Shown: positions 15,259-22,320 of the stretch, piece after piece | Layout: each line of letters begins with the position of its first letter | Position numbering within the stretch: position 1 is the stretch's first letter | NCBI GenBank assembly: GCA_035938015.1 | Contig: DASZHJ010000259.1 | Coordinates: 1-22,465, forward strand | DNA from: DASZHJ01 sp035938015 | GTDB lineage: Bacteria > Pseudomonadota > Alphaproteobacteria > ATCC43930 > CGMCC-115725 | Direction: 5' to 3' | Length of the DNA stretch: 22,465 nucleotides | Notes under the pieces: model-generated | The model's database searches: none | What the model was told of the DNA's origin: nothing | What the model saw: the letters and a program-made list of their open reading frames with translations, nothing else | Program-made: the position numbers and the translations under genes

Positions 15259-16032
15259 ATGGCAGTCCAGGAGAACATCCAGCCGCAAGCCGAGGGTCGC
15301 CCGATGATCGAGCTGCGCAACGTCAACAAGTGGTACGGCGACTTCCATGTCCTCAAAGACATCAACATCGGGGTGCGCAAGGGCGAGCGGGTGGTGGTGT
15401 GCGGTCCCTCGGGCTCCGGCAAGTCCACCATGATCCGCTGCATCAACCGGCTTGAGGAGCATCAGAAGGGTCAGATCTTTGTCGACGGCATCGAGCTCAC
15501 GAGCGACGTCAAGCACGTCGAGGCGATCCGCCGCGAAGTCGGCATGGTGTTTCAGCAGTTCAACCTGTTCCCTCACCTGACGGTCCTGCAGAACCTCACC
15601 TTGGCGCCGATCTGGGTGCGTAGGATGCCGAAGAAGGAGGCCGAGGAACTCGCCATGCAGCTCCTCGAGCGGGTCAAGATTCCGGAGCAGGCCAACAAGT
15701 ATCCGGGTCAGCTGTCCGGCGGACAGCAGCAGCGCGTCGCCATTGCGCGCTCGCTCTGCATGAAGCCCGAGGTGATGCTATTCGACGAGCCGACCTCGGC
15801 CCTCGATCCCGAGATGATCAAGGAGGTGCTCGACGTGATGGTCGGTCTTGCCCAGGAGGGCATGACCATGATCTGCGTCACGCACGAGATGGGCTTCGCG
15901 CGCACGGTCGCGGACTCCATGATCTTCATGGATCGCGGCCAGATCGTCGAGGTGGCGCCGCCCAAGGAATTCTTCGCCAACCCCAAGAGCGATCGCACCA
16001 AGCTATTCCTGAGCCAGATCTTGTCGCACTGA
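15259..16032 (+). CDS. aapP: General L-amino acid ABC transporter ATP-binding protein AapP
   Basis: This 257-aa ATPase of the polar-amino-acid group has Walker A GPSGSGKST (49-57), the Q-loop FQQFNLFPHLTVLQN (98-112), ABC signature LSGGQQQR (152-159), Walker B VMLFDEPTSALDPEM (172-186) and the switch His in CVTHEMGFA. ELRNVNKWYGDFHVLKDI is a standard AapP/GlnQ opening. It supplies ATP hydrolysis to AapQM on the cytoplasmic face. ATG 15259 follows GGAGA about 8 nt upstream. It ends the operon; the convergent GNAT gene stops 13 nt later and no hairpin terminator is visible in that gap. Confidence 0.96.
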   Translation: MAVQENIQPQAEGRPMIELRNVNKWYGDFHVLKDINIGVRKGERVVVCGPSGSGKSTMIRCINRLEEHQKGQIFVDGIELTSDVKHVEAIRREVGMVFQQFNLFPHLTVLQNLTLAPIWVRRMPKKEAEELAMQLLERVKIPEQANKYPGQLSGGQQQRVAIARSLCMKPEVMLFDEPTSALDPEMIKEVLDVMVGLAQEGMTMICVTHEMGFARTVADSMIFMDRGQIVEVAPPKEFFANPKSDRTKLFLSQILSH

Positions 16033-16045
16033 GCGGCGCTGCTTC

Positions 16046-16633
16046 TCAGTCGAGCGGAGGCAGGAGCGGGTGCTTGAGGCTTCTCGGGAACACGCCCGTA
16101 ACGCGCGGATCGTCGAACGTGACGGCGCGCCGCTCATAGACCTTGAAACCGCTGCGTTGATAGAGCCCGAGAGCGCGCGGATGATCGAACGTGCAGGTGT
16201 GCACCCAGACCCGCCCTGAGGCGCCGAGCCAGGCTGTCTCGATGGCGGCGTTCAGGAACCAGGCGCCGAAGCCGCGCCCGATGAACTCGGGCACCAGGCC
16301 GAAATAGGCGAGCTCGGTATCGCCGCGGGCCGCGCGCACCAGCTCGAAATATCCCGCCGGCACGCCCCAGGCATAAAGCACGTAGATCTCGACATCCGGC
16401 CGCGCGAGCAGCTCGGCCACTCGCGCGTCGCTCCAAAGCCGCCGCTCGTACCAGAGCCAAGGCTCACCGACGATATTGTAGAGATAGCGGTAGAACGAGA
16501 CGGTGCAGCGCTCTGTGCGCATCAGTGCGAGCTTCGCCGCCGGCACCGGCACGGGCGGCCGAGCTGGCTTCGCCGTCATCTCGAGATAGGTGACGGTGTC
16601 TGCAAGCTTCGCCGGCGCGGTGCCGGCGCTCAC
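16046..16633 (-). CDS. GNAT-family N-acetyltransferase
   Basis: The 195-aa product has the GNAT core at about residues 70-170: VEIYVLYAWGVPAGYFELVR (strand 4), then motif A in ELAYFGLVPEFIGRGFGAWFLNAAI with the acetyl-CoA pyrophosphate loop R-G-F-G (120-123), and WVHTCTFDHPRALGLYQRSGFKVYERR for motif B, including the ALGLYQRSGF acceptor-side signature. Residues 1-65 form an upstream extension with VTYLEMTAKPARPPVP and YRYLYNIVGEPWLWYERR. The start is GTG 16633: its GTGA overlaps the sseA stop by 4 nt, so translation is coupled to sulfurtransferase synthesis. The substrate is unknown. A sulfur-containing amino acid or a tRNA-derived product is a contextual guess only. Confidence 0.85.
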   Translation of the reverse strand: MSAGTAPAKLADTVTYLEMTAKPARPPVPVPAAKLALMRTERCTVSFYRYLYNIVGEPWLWYERRLWSDARVAELLARPDVEIYVLYAWGVPAGYFELVRAARGDTELAYFGLVPEFIGRGFGAWFLNAAIETAWLGASGRVWVHTCTFDHPRALGLYQRSGFKVYERRAVTFDDPRVTGVFPRSLKHPLLPPLD

Positions 16634-17505
16634 GAGGCGGGTCCGGTCTCCACCGGCGTGTCGCCGACCGCGCCCCAATCGACCCAGGAGCCATCGTAGA
16701 CTGCGGCCTCGGGCCAGCCGATCAGGTGAAGTCCGAAGGCGAGCGCGCAGGCGGTGACGCCGGAGCCGCAGCTCGCGACGATCGGCCGATCCGGAGTCAA
16801 CCCGGCCGCGCGAAATCGCTGTTCCAACGTCTCCCGCGGCAGCGGGGTTTTGGTCGCGGGGTCGGCGAGTTGATCGTAGGGCAGATTTCGGCTGCCAGGG
16901 ATGTGGCCGCTGCGGATGCCCGGGCGCGGCTCCGGCGCGGTTCCCTCGAAGCGAGCCTGTGCGCGCGCATCGACGACTTGCTCGCGGTGCGCGCCGATCG
17001 TCCGGCGCACCCCCGTCTTGTCCCGCACCAGCTCCGGGCGGAAGCGCGGCGTGAATTTCGCGGGCGCGGGCCGCGGCACTTCCGCCGTCACCGGCCGCCC
17101 CTCGGCGACCCAAGTTGCCAGGCCGCCTCTCAAGATCGCGACATTGTCGTGGCCGTAGACGCGCAGCATCCACCAGACGCGCCAACAGGCCATGCTCCAG
17201 CCAGTCGCGTCATAGGCTACGACCCGCGTGCCATCGCCGATGCCGAGCCGACTCATGTGCTCGGCGAATTCCTCCGCGCGAGGCAGCATGTGCGGCAGCG
17301 GGCTCGAGTGGTCGGCGATCTCGTCGACATCGAAGAAAGGCGCCCCCGGAATGTGGCGGGTGTCGTAGTCTTCACGCGCGGTGGGCGTGTTGCCCGGCAA
17401 CTTGAAGGAGCCGTCGACCACCCGGACCGCGGGGTCCGTCACATGCGCCGCGAGCCACTCGGTGGAGACCAGGGAGTCCGGATGTGCGTAGTCCATGGGA
17501 GTCAC
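16630..17505 (-). CDS. sseA: 3-mercaptopyruvate sulfurtransferase (tandem rhodanese)
   Basis: The 291-aa protein contains two rhodanese domains. The first (about 10-145) has VRVVDGSFKLPG, YDTRHIPGAPFFDVDEIAD and VAYDATGWSMACWRVWWMLRVYGH, without a catalytic cysteine. The second (165-285) has VVDARAQARFEGTAPEPRPGIRSGHIPGSRNLPYD and the active-site loop VASCGSGVTACALAFGL with Cys246. CGSGVT is the 3-mercaptopyruvate type loop, unlike the CRKGVT of thiosulfate rhodanese. It moves sulfane sulfur from 3-mercaptopyruvate, the transamination product of cysteine, to thiols or cyanide. GTG 17505 lies 4 nt after the AlaX stop; an ATG at 17496 is possible. It is the third gene of the cysK operon. Confidence 0.93.
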   Translation of the reverse strand: MTPMDYAHPDSLVSTEWLAAHVTDPAVRVVDGSFKLPGNTPTAREDYDTRHIPGAPFFDVDEIADHSSPLPHMLPRAEEFAEHMSRLGIGDGTRVVAYDATGWSMACWRVWWMLRVYGHDNVAILRGGLATWVAEGRPVTAEVPRPAPAKFTPRFRPELVRDKTGVRRTIGAHREQVVDARAQARFEGTAPEPRPGIRSGHIPGSRNLPYDQLADPATKTPLPRETLEQRFRAAGLTPDRPIVASCGSGVTACALAFGLHLIGWPEAAVYDGSWVDWGAVGDTPVETGPAS

Positions 17506-17509
17506 TCGC

Positions 17510-18220
17510 TCAGCTTGCGAATGCCAGATTGACGCGCCGGTTCTGCCGGCCCTTGTTCTCGATCTTGGTCACTTCGACACGACCGATCTCGCCGGTGTGC
17601 CGGATGTGCGTGCCGCCACAGGGCTGCAGATCGACGCCGGCGATGTCGAGAAGCCGCACCTTGCCGAACCCTGCGGGCGGTTTCACCGACATGGTGCGCA
17701 CGAGGTCCGGCTGCGCCGCAAGCTCGGCATCGGTTATCCAGCGGGGCGTGGCAGCATGATCGGCGGCGATCAGCGCGTTGAGCTTGTCCGTGATCACGGC
17801 CTTGTCGAGACTCTCGCCGGGTACGTCGAAGTCGAGCCGCGCCTTGCCGTCGGAGATCTGGCCGCCGGTGACGGCGCCGGGTACCACCGCGCAGAGCAGG
17901 TGCAAGCAGGTGTGCATCCGCATCAGGCGATAGCGGCGGTCCCAGTCGATCTCGGCCGTGACCTTCTCGCCGACCGCGGGGAGCGCGCTAGCGGGCGCGG
18001 GAACGTGGACCACGTCTTCGAGATCGTCGCCCTTTCGGGCATCGACGATTGCGACCGCGCTGCCGTCGGGGCGCTTGAGCTGGCCGGTATCGCCGGGCTG
18101 GCCGCCGCCCGTGGGATAGAACACCGTGCGGTCCAGGCGGATGCCGCGCCCGTCGATGCCGATCACGGTGGCCTCGCAGCTCCTGAGGTAGGCATCGTCG
18201 CGAAACAGCAGCTCAGCCAT
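17510..18220 (-). CDS. alaX: Trans-acting alanyl-tRNA editing protein, AlaX (medium form)
   Basis: The 236-aa protein looks like the free-standing editing domain of alanyl-tRNA synthetase. FYPTGGGQPGDTG (34-46) is the AlaRS editing-domain glycine motif. Zinc ligands are His103 and His107 in RMHTCLHLL (101-109) and Cys201 and His205 in QPCGGTHIRHTGEIG (199-213). This is the complete HxxxH...CxxxH set. AlaX proteins hydrolyse Ser- or Gly-tRNA(Ala), and some act on other mischarged tRNAs. The length fits AlaX-M, which lacks the long C-terminal domain. The start ATG at 18220 shares one base with the cysK stop (TGATG), so translation is coupled. Placement between a cysteine synthase and a sulfurtransferase is unusual to me. 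Confidence 0.92.
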   Translation of the reverse strand: MAELLFRDDAYLRSCEATVIGIDGRGIRLDRTVFYPTGGGQPGDTGQLKRPDGSAVAIVDARKGDDLEDVVHVPAPASALPAVGEKVTAEIDWDRRYRLMRMHTCLHLLCAVVPGAVTGGQISDGKARLDFDVPGESLDKAVITDKLNALIAADHAATPRWITDAELAAQPDLVRTMSVKPPAGFGKVRLLDIAGVDLQPCGGTHIRHTGEIGRVEVTKIENKGRQNRRVNLAFAS

Positions 18221-19242
18221 CAGCGCTTCTCCTTTGCCGGCGTATCGAGCCAGTCGGGCACTGGCAGGTGCTTGGAGCGCAAGAAATCCGGGTTGAACAG
18301 CTTCGACTGATAGCGCGTGCCGTAATCTGCCAGGATGGTCACGATGGTGTGGCCGGGCCCCAGCTCCTTCGCCGCCTTGATCGCACCCACGATGTTGATG
18401 CCGGTCGAGCCCCCGAGAATCAGGCCCTCCTCGGTGACCAGGCGAAACAGAACCGGCAACATCTCCTCGTCCGTCACCTGGAACCAGCCGTCCACCGGCG
18501 CGCCCTCAAGATTCCTGGTGATGCGGCCTTGGCCGATGCCCTCGGTGATCGAGCTGCCCTCGGACTTGAGCTCGCCGCGGGCGTAGTGGCCGTAGATCGC
18601 GGACCCCATGGGGTCCGCCAGATAGATCCGCGTCTTGGGATTACGGCTTTTGAGTGCCATGCCGACGCCCGCGAGCGTGCCACCGGTGCCGACCGAGGAC
18701 ACAAACGCGTCTACCTTGCCCTCGGTCTGCGCCCAGATCTCGGGGCCGGTGGTCTCGATGTGCGCACGGCGATTGGCGACGTTGTCGAATTGATTGGCCC
18801 AAATGGCGCCCTTGGGCTCGCTCGATGCCATCTCTTTGGCGAGCGCCTCGGAGTAGCGGACGTAGTTGGCGGGGTTGGCGTAGGGCACCGCCGGCACCAA
18901 GCGAAGATCGGCGCCGCAGAGCCGTAGCATGTCCTTCTTCTCCTGGCTCTGGGTCTCCGGCATCACGATGACGCTGCGGTAGCCGCGCGCGTTCGCGACC
19001 AGTGCAAGCCCGATGCCGGTATTACCCGCCGTGCCCTCGACGATCACGCCACCGGGGCGGAGCGCGCCGCGCTCCTCGGCGTCGCGCACGATGAACAAGG
19101 CCGCCCGGTCCTTGACGGAGCCGCCGGGATTGAGGAATTCGGCCTTGCCGAGAATGCTGCAGCCGGTCTCCTCCGAGGCGCGGCGCAGCCTGATGAGCGG
19201 CGTATTGCCGATCGTGCCGAGGAAACCGTCTCGTACTTGCAT
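18220..19242 (-). CDS. cysK: Cysteine synthase (O-acetylserine sulfhydrylase), long form
   Basis: This 340-aa PLP enzyme has FLGTIGNTPLIRLRRASEETGC at its start, then FLNPGGSVKDRAAL with the Schiff-base Lys44, EGTAGNTGIGLALVA (70-84), VSSVGTGGTLAGVGMALK, and EEGLILGGSTGINIVGA for the phosphate and substrate loops. It makes cysteine from O-acetylserine and sulfide. The substrate loop reads TAGNTG, where classical CysK has TSGNTG, a difference shared with some longer alphaproteobacterial cysteine synthases. The C-terminal 40 residues are longer than in E. coli CysK. Ala for Ser may alter the preferred substrate, a guess. ATG 19242 has AGAGA upstream. It leads the cysK-alaX-sseA-GNAT operon, with a 1-nt overlap to alaX. 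Confidence 0.93.
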   Translation of the reverse strand: MQVRDGFLGTIGNTPLIRLRRASEETGCSILGKAEFLNPGGSVKDRAALFIVRDAEERGALRPGGVIVEGTAGNTGIGLALVANARGYRSVIVMPETQSQEKKDMLRLCGADLRLVPAVPYANPANYVRYSEALAKEMASSEPKGAIWANQFDNVANRRAHIETTGPEIWAQTEGKVDAFVSSVGTGGTLAGVGMALKSRNPKTRIYLADPMGSAIYGHYARGELKSEGSSITEGIGQGRITRNLEGAPVDGWFQVTDEEMLPVLFRLVTEEGLILGGSTGINIVGAIKAAKELGPGHTIVTILADYGTRYQSKLFNPDFLRSKHLPVPDWLDTPAKEKR

Positions 19243-19546
19243 GGCGATCTCTGTGGACCTGGAGCGTGCGTTCGAGGGTCCGCAGACTAAGCGAGCGGGC
19301 AGGGTGCATCAAGCCGCGGGCTTTTGAGGGTTGCGGGGAACTGGCCGTCGAGCCGTTCGTCGGCTGGCGATCGAAAAAAAAGAATGCGGCCGGTCGGGAC
19401 GGCCGCAGTCAAGGGAGGATTGTTCACGACGCCGGGCAAGAGCGCCGCGAGCACAGGGTTTTTATCGCGTCTCGCAGCCGCGGATGCCGCGAGCGCGACG
19501 GAAACCCTAGCTCAGCCAATCGCGCCCAGCGCGAGGCAAAGATATG
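19243..19546. other. Spacer between the sensor kinase gene and cysK
   Basis: About 300 nt without a gene. It contains the intrinsic terminator of the upstream minus-strand kinase cassette (19374-19406). The remaining 130 nt before cysK must hold the cysK promoter, but I see no convincing boxes there. No tRNA or other RNA gene is apparent. Confidence 0.5.
19374..19406 (-). terminator. Rho-independent terminator after the sensor kinase gene
   Basis: On the minus strand the perfect 7-bp stem GCGGCCG / CGGCCGC with a 7-nt loop (19386-19406) is followed by ATTC and then eight T residues (19381-19374). It lies about 140 nt past the kinase stop and ahead of cysK, so the lipoprotein-regulator-kinase message should end here. 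Confidence 0.8.
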
Positions 19547-21145
19547 TCATTCGCCCGGAGGTCGGGTCGCGCGCAACAGCGGTAGATCGATGCGCATGAG
19601 CAGTCCATGAGGCGGACGGTTTTCCGCGCGGATCGTGCCGCCGAGCGCCTCGATGTTGCGCCGCGCGATCCAAAGGCCGATGCCGAAATGCGAGGCTTGA
19701 CCTTCCATGCCGGGGCGGCGCGAGAAATATCGATCGAAGATGCGCTCGAGGTTCTCCGGGGCCACGCCTGGTCCCGTGTCGGCGATGGTGACTTCCGCCG
19801 TGCGGTCGCCCCGGCGATCGAGGCGCACCTCGATACTGCCGCCCTTCGGCGAGAATGAGAGCGCGTTGTCGACGATGTTCTCCAGCACCGTCTCGATCAT
19901 CTCCTCGTTGGCGTAGATGATCACGCCCGAGGGAATGTGGCCGTCGAGTGCGAGCTGACGCTCCGCGATCGCGTCCGCATGTGCATGCAACAGGCGGTGC
20001 AGCAGCATCGAGAGATTGACCGCCGTGCGCGGCGTGTTGATGAGGTCGGCGGCGGCTTCGTCGAGCCTGCGGGCCGAGGACACCAGGCCGTCCAGCCGGT
20101 CGAGCGAGTTCTCGATCAAGCCGAGCGCGCGCTGGCCGCGTGGGTTGTCGGGCGGGATGGCGCGGCTCAACGGTTCGAGCGATTGCCGAATCACCGCGAT
20201 CGGCGTCTTGAAGGCGTGCGCATTGTCTTCGGCGGTACGCCGGATTTCGCGCGCGGAGGCATCGAGAGCCGACACCATGCGATCGAACTCTGCCGCAACA
20301 TCCGCGAGCTCCGGCACCTCGTTCTCGCCGGCGAAGGAGACGCCGGGACGGCGCTCGCGGATGGCGCGGGCGCGCTCGGCAAAGCGATTGAGGCCGCGCC
20401 GCACACCCCAGAAGGTGCTGAGCGTTACCACCGCCATCACCAGATAGATAATGGCGGCGATGCGCACCTCGGGCGCCGTCCAGTAGGGTCGGCCGAGATG
20501 CGAGCCCAGATAGCTGCCGGCGGCGAAGGAGGTGACCACCGCCCAGCAGCCGGATGGCACTTTGACGGGTGTCACGGATGTCACGACCTCGTCCTCCGCG
20601 CCCTGCGTGCTGTAGCGGAACGCGAAGGGCAGCTCGCCCTCGCAGGTCGCCGAGAGCTTGTCGAGGACGCCCTGCTGCGCGAGCTCCGCGCGCTCGTTGT
20701 CGAGCTGCGCGGTCGAGACGGTCGGCCAAGAGGCCACATAATAAAATGCGCTCTGATCGGTCGGGCGGTAGATGACCTTGACGCGCGTGATATCCCCCGC
20801 GAAGCGTTGGAGTTGGCTGCCGAGATCGGGGATCGACGGCTTCTCGGTGGCGCCGAGAATGGGCAGGAGCGCCTGAGCCATGACGCGGCCTTCCTCGCGC
20901 ACCTCTTGCAGGAGGAGCGCGGCGGCCGCCTCGTCGGCGGCGCGGAACTGATCGTAGACGATCAGCGGAACCGCCAGGAAGATCACGACCAGCAGCGCCG
21001 CCTTCGCAGAAAGCGAGCGGTGAAAACGCCAGCGCCGGCGGCCACGCGCCGCCGAGCGGTGGAGCGCTGGTGTCGCCCTAGGCGACGGTCCAGCGGTATC
21101 CGAATCCGGCGTAGTTGTGGATTTCGTCAAAACCGGGGTCGACAT
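19547..21145 (-). CDS. Sensor histidine kinase of a two-component system
   Basis: The kinase has about 532 aa from ATG 21145. The first membrane segment lies near residues 48-64 (ALLVVIFLAVPLIVY), then a roughly 160-residue periplasmic sensor with Cys168 and Cys200, then a second segment near 227-248. A HAMP-like region (WGVRRGLNRFAERARAIRE) precedes the dimerisation helix with the phospho-acceptor His310 in DNAHAFKTPIAVIRQS. ATPase boxes are complete: N-box VLENIVDNALSFSP (Asn427), G1 ADTGPGVAP, F-box IFDRYFS and G2 FGIGLWIARRNIEALGGTI. The frame has no start codon between the regulator's stop and the first membrane segment. A start inside the regulator gene is thus needed; ATG 21145 is the most natural, TTG 21130 an alternative. 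Confidence 0.88.
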   Translation of the reverse strand: MSTPVLTKSTTTPDSDTAGPSPRATPALHRSAARGRRRWRFHRSLSAKAALLVVIFLAVPLIVYDQFRAADEAAAALLLQEVREEGRVMAQALLPILGATEKPSIPDLGSQLQRFAGDITRVKVIYRPTDQSAFYYVASWPTVSTAQLDNERAELAQQGVLDKLSATCEGELPFAFRYSTQGAEDEVVTSVTPVKVPSGCWAVVTSFAAGSYLGSHLGRPYWTAPEVRIAAIIYLVMAVVTLSTFWGVRRGLNRFAERARAIRERRPGVSFAGENEVPELADVAAEFDRMVSALDASAREIRRTAEDNAHAFKTPIAVIRQSLEPLSRAIPPDNPRGQRALGLIENSLDRLDGLVSSARRLDEAAADLINTPRTAVNLSMLLHRLLHAHADAIAERQLALDGHIPSGVIIYANEEMIETVLENIVDNALSFSPKGGSIEVRLDRRGDRTAEVTIADTGPGVAPENLERIFDRYFSRRPGMEGQASHFGIGLWIARRNIEALGGTIRAENRPPHGLLMRIDLPLLRATRPPGE

Positions 21146-21869
21146 CCCTGAACTTCTTGCGAATGCGCTTGATGAAGGTGCGGACGTTGGCACGGTAGCC
21201 GTCGGCGCCGCTGCCGGCCAGGAAGTCCTTGCCGTGCACGAGATCGTAAAGCTCGCGGTAGGAGACGTCCTCGCCCGGCTTGAGCGCGAGCTGGGAGACC
21301 ATGCGGAACTCGGTCAGCGTCAGATCGATGGCGGAGCCCTTCCAGAAGGCGCGGTTGATGTCGAAGCGCAGCTCCAAGGCGCCCAGGCGCACCTGCGGCG
21401 GCGGCTGTTGCTGCGAGGCGCTCGGCACCGGCCGTTGGCCTTCCGCGATGAGCTCGATGCGCCGCACCAGGATCGAGAGCCGGCGCGACTTGTCGATGAA
21501 GTCGACCGCGCCGCCCGCCAGCGCCGCTTCCTCGTAGATGTCATCGCTGAGCGCGGTCAGGAAGATCACCGGCGTCATCACTCCGCGCTGGCGCAGCTCG
21601 CGCAGCACCTCGAGGCCGTTCATCCCCGGCATGCGCCAATCCAGCAGGATCACGTCGGCACTCTCGCCGGCCGCGACGTGCTCCAGCGCCGAGGGCCCGT
21701 TGGCGAACATTGTCACCGCGAAGCCCTCGTCCATCAGGTTGAGGCTCAGCGATTCCCGGAACTCGTCGTCGTCGTCAATTAGGAGGATTCGGACGCGAGG
21801 TGGGATCTGCTTGGTGCTCGGCGACGAGGTCGGCGAAGCACCGGCTTCTGGCTGGCTCTGCGGCCTCAT
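21078..21869 (-). CDS. OmpR/PhoB-family response regulator
   Basis: The 263-aa regulator opens with a 26-residue Ser/Pro-rich arm, then the receiver domain: acidic pocket Asp32-Asp34 in RILLIDDDDEF, phospho-acceptor Asp77 in VILLDWRMPGMNGLEVL, Thr105 in VIFLTALSDD and Lys127 in VDFIDKSRR. A Gln/Pro linker (150-159) leads to the winged-helix DNA-binding domain (160-262): LGALELRFDINRAFWKG, LTLTEFRMVSQLALKPGEDVSYRELYD, DGYRANVRTFIKRIRKKFRDVDPGF and YAGFGYRW. The ATG at 21869 is the only usable start ahead of the receiver and lies 95 nt inside the lipoprotein gene. Its 3' end overlaps the kinase frame by 68 nt. The partner is almost certainly the kinase. Regulated genes are unknown; the lipoprotein may be one or the signal input. 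Confidence 0.92.
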   Translation of the reverse strand: MRPQSQPEAGASPTSSPSTKQIPPRVRILLIDDDDEFRESLSLNLMDEGFAVTMFANGPSALEHVAAGESADVILLDWRMPGMNGLEVLRELRQRGVMTPVIFLTALSDDIYEEAALAGGAVDFIDKSRRLSILVRRIELIAEGQRPVPSASQQQPPPQVRLGALELRFDINRAFWKGSAIDLTLTEFRMVSQLALKPGEDVSYRELYDLVHGKDFLAGSGADGYRANVRTFIKRIRKKFRDVDPGFDEIHNYAGFGYRWTVA

Positions 21870-22320
21870 GGGTTCTCACCTCATAATGCAGCGCGCGCAT
21901 GACCTGACTCTTGAGGTCGAGGTAGAAGTATATCTCGAGTTGGCAACTCCGGCCCGTATAACGCCAGATGGTTGCAGGCGCCGCCTCCGATCGCTCGGTA
22001 GGCTCTCCCAAAAGCGCTGCGGTCGCGGGCTGGTCGAGGCCAATCAAGCTCTCCGGCTTGAGCACCGGCCGTTGGATAGGCTCGATCTTGGCGGTCTCCG
22101 TCGGGGGCTCGGCCGGCGCGATCTCTGCAGGCGACTCCGCGTCGCCCGTTGCGGGCGGCACCGGCGGCTTGCGGGGGGGCTTCGGCGGCTGCGGTGTCGT
22201 CGCCTCTGTTTCTGTGGGCGTCGCCCGTTGGGCGCTGGGTGGCCCCCACCCAAAGGGATTATCGCATGCCGCAAGAGCGATGCACAGTACGCCCACTCCA
22301 GCAATCGCTCGGCTTCTCAT
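21775..22320 (-). CDS. Proline-rich lipoprotein
   Basis: This 181-aa protein has a lipoprotein signal peptide, MRSRAIAGVGVLCIALAAC, with lipobox LAAC and lipid-carrying Cys19. The next residue is Asp20, which in enteric bacteria keeps lipoproteins in the inner membrane. Residues 28-75 are a Thr/Pro/Lys-rich linker (TTPQPPKPPRKPPVPP). Residues 88-165 look folded: LIGLDQPATAALLGEPTERSE, then IWRYTGRSCQLEIYFYLD and VMRALHYEV, with Cys126 and Cys161 as a possible disulfide. I recognise no named family, though the WxYxxxxCxLxxFFY pattern occurs in conserved alphaproteobacterial lipoproteins. ATG 22320 has GGGAG about 12 nt upstream. Its last 95 nt overlap the start of the response regulator, suggesting coupled translation and shared function. 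Confidence 0.82.
   Translation of the reverse strand: MRSRAIAGVGVLCIALAACDNPFGWGPPSAQRATPTETEATTPQPPKPPRKPPVPPATGDAESPAEIAPAEPPTETAKIEPIQRPVLKPESLIGLDQPATAALLGEPTERSEAAPATIWRYTGRSCQLEIYFYLDLKSQVMRALHYEVRTHEAAEPARSRCFADLVAEHQADPTSRPNPPN

Noticed and set aside
12796..15576. A 926-codon open frame on the minus strand
   Set aside because: It runs opposite to aapQ, aapM and part of aapP, whose products are full-length and certain. The translation is rich in Arg, His, Asp and Gln without domains, as expected for an antisense shadow in high-GC DNA.
16634..17185. Extension of the GNAT gene across sseA in another frame
   Set aside because: The extended part is a shadow of the sulfurtransferase gene; the GTGA overlap at 16630-16633 gives the natural start.
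19937..21151. A 404-codon plus-strand frame opposite the kinase
   Set aside because: The kinase frame carries every histidine-kinase motif. The opposite frame shows no recognisable fold.
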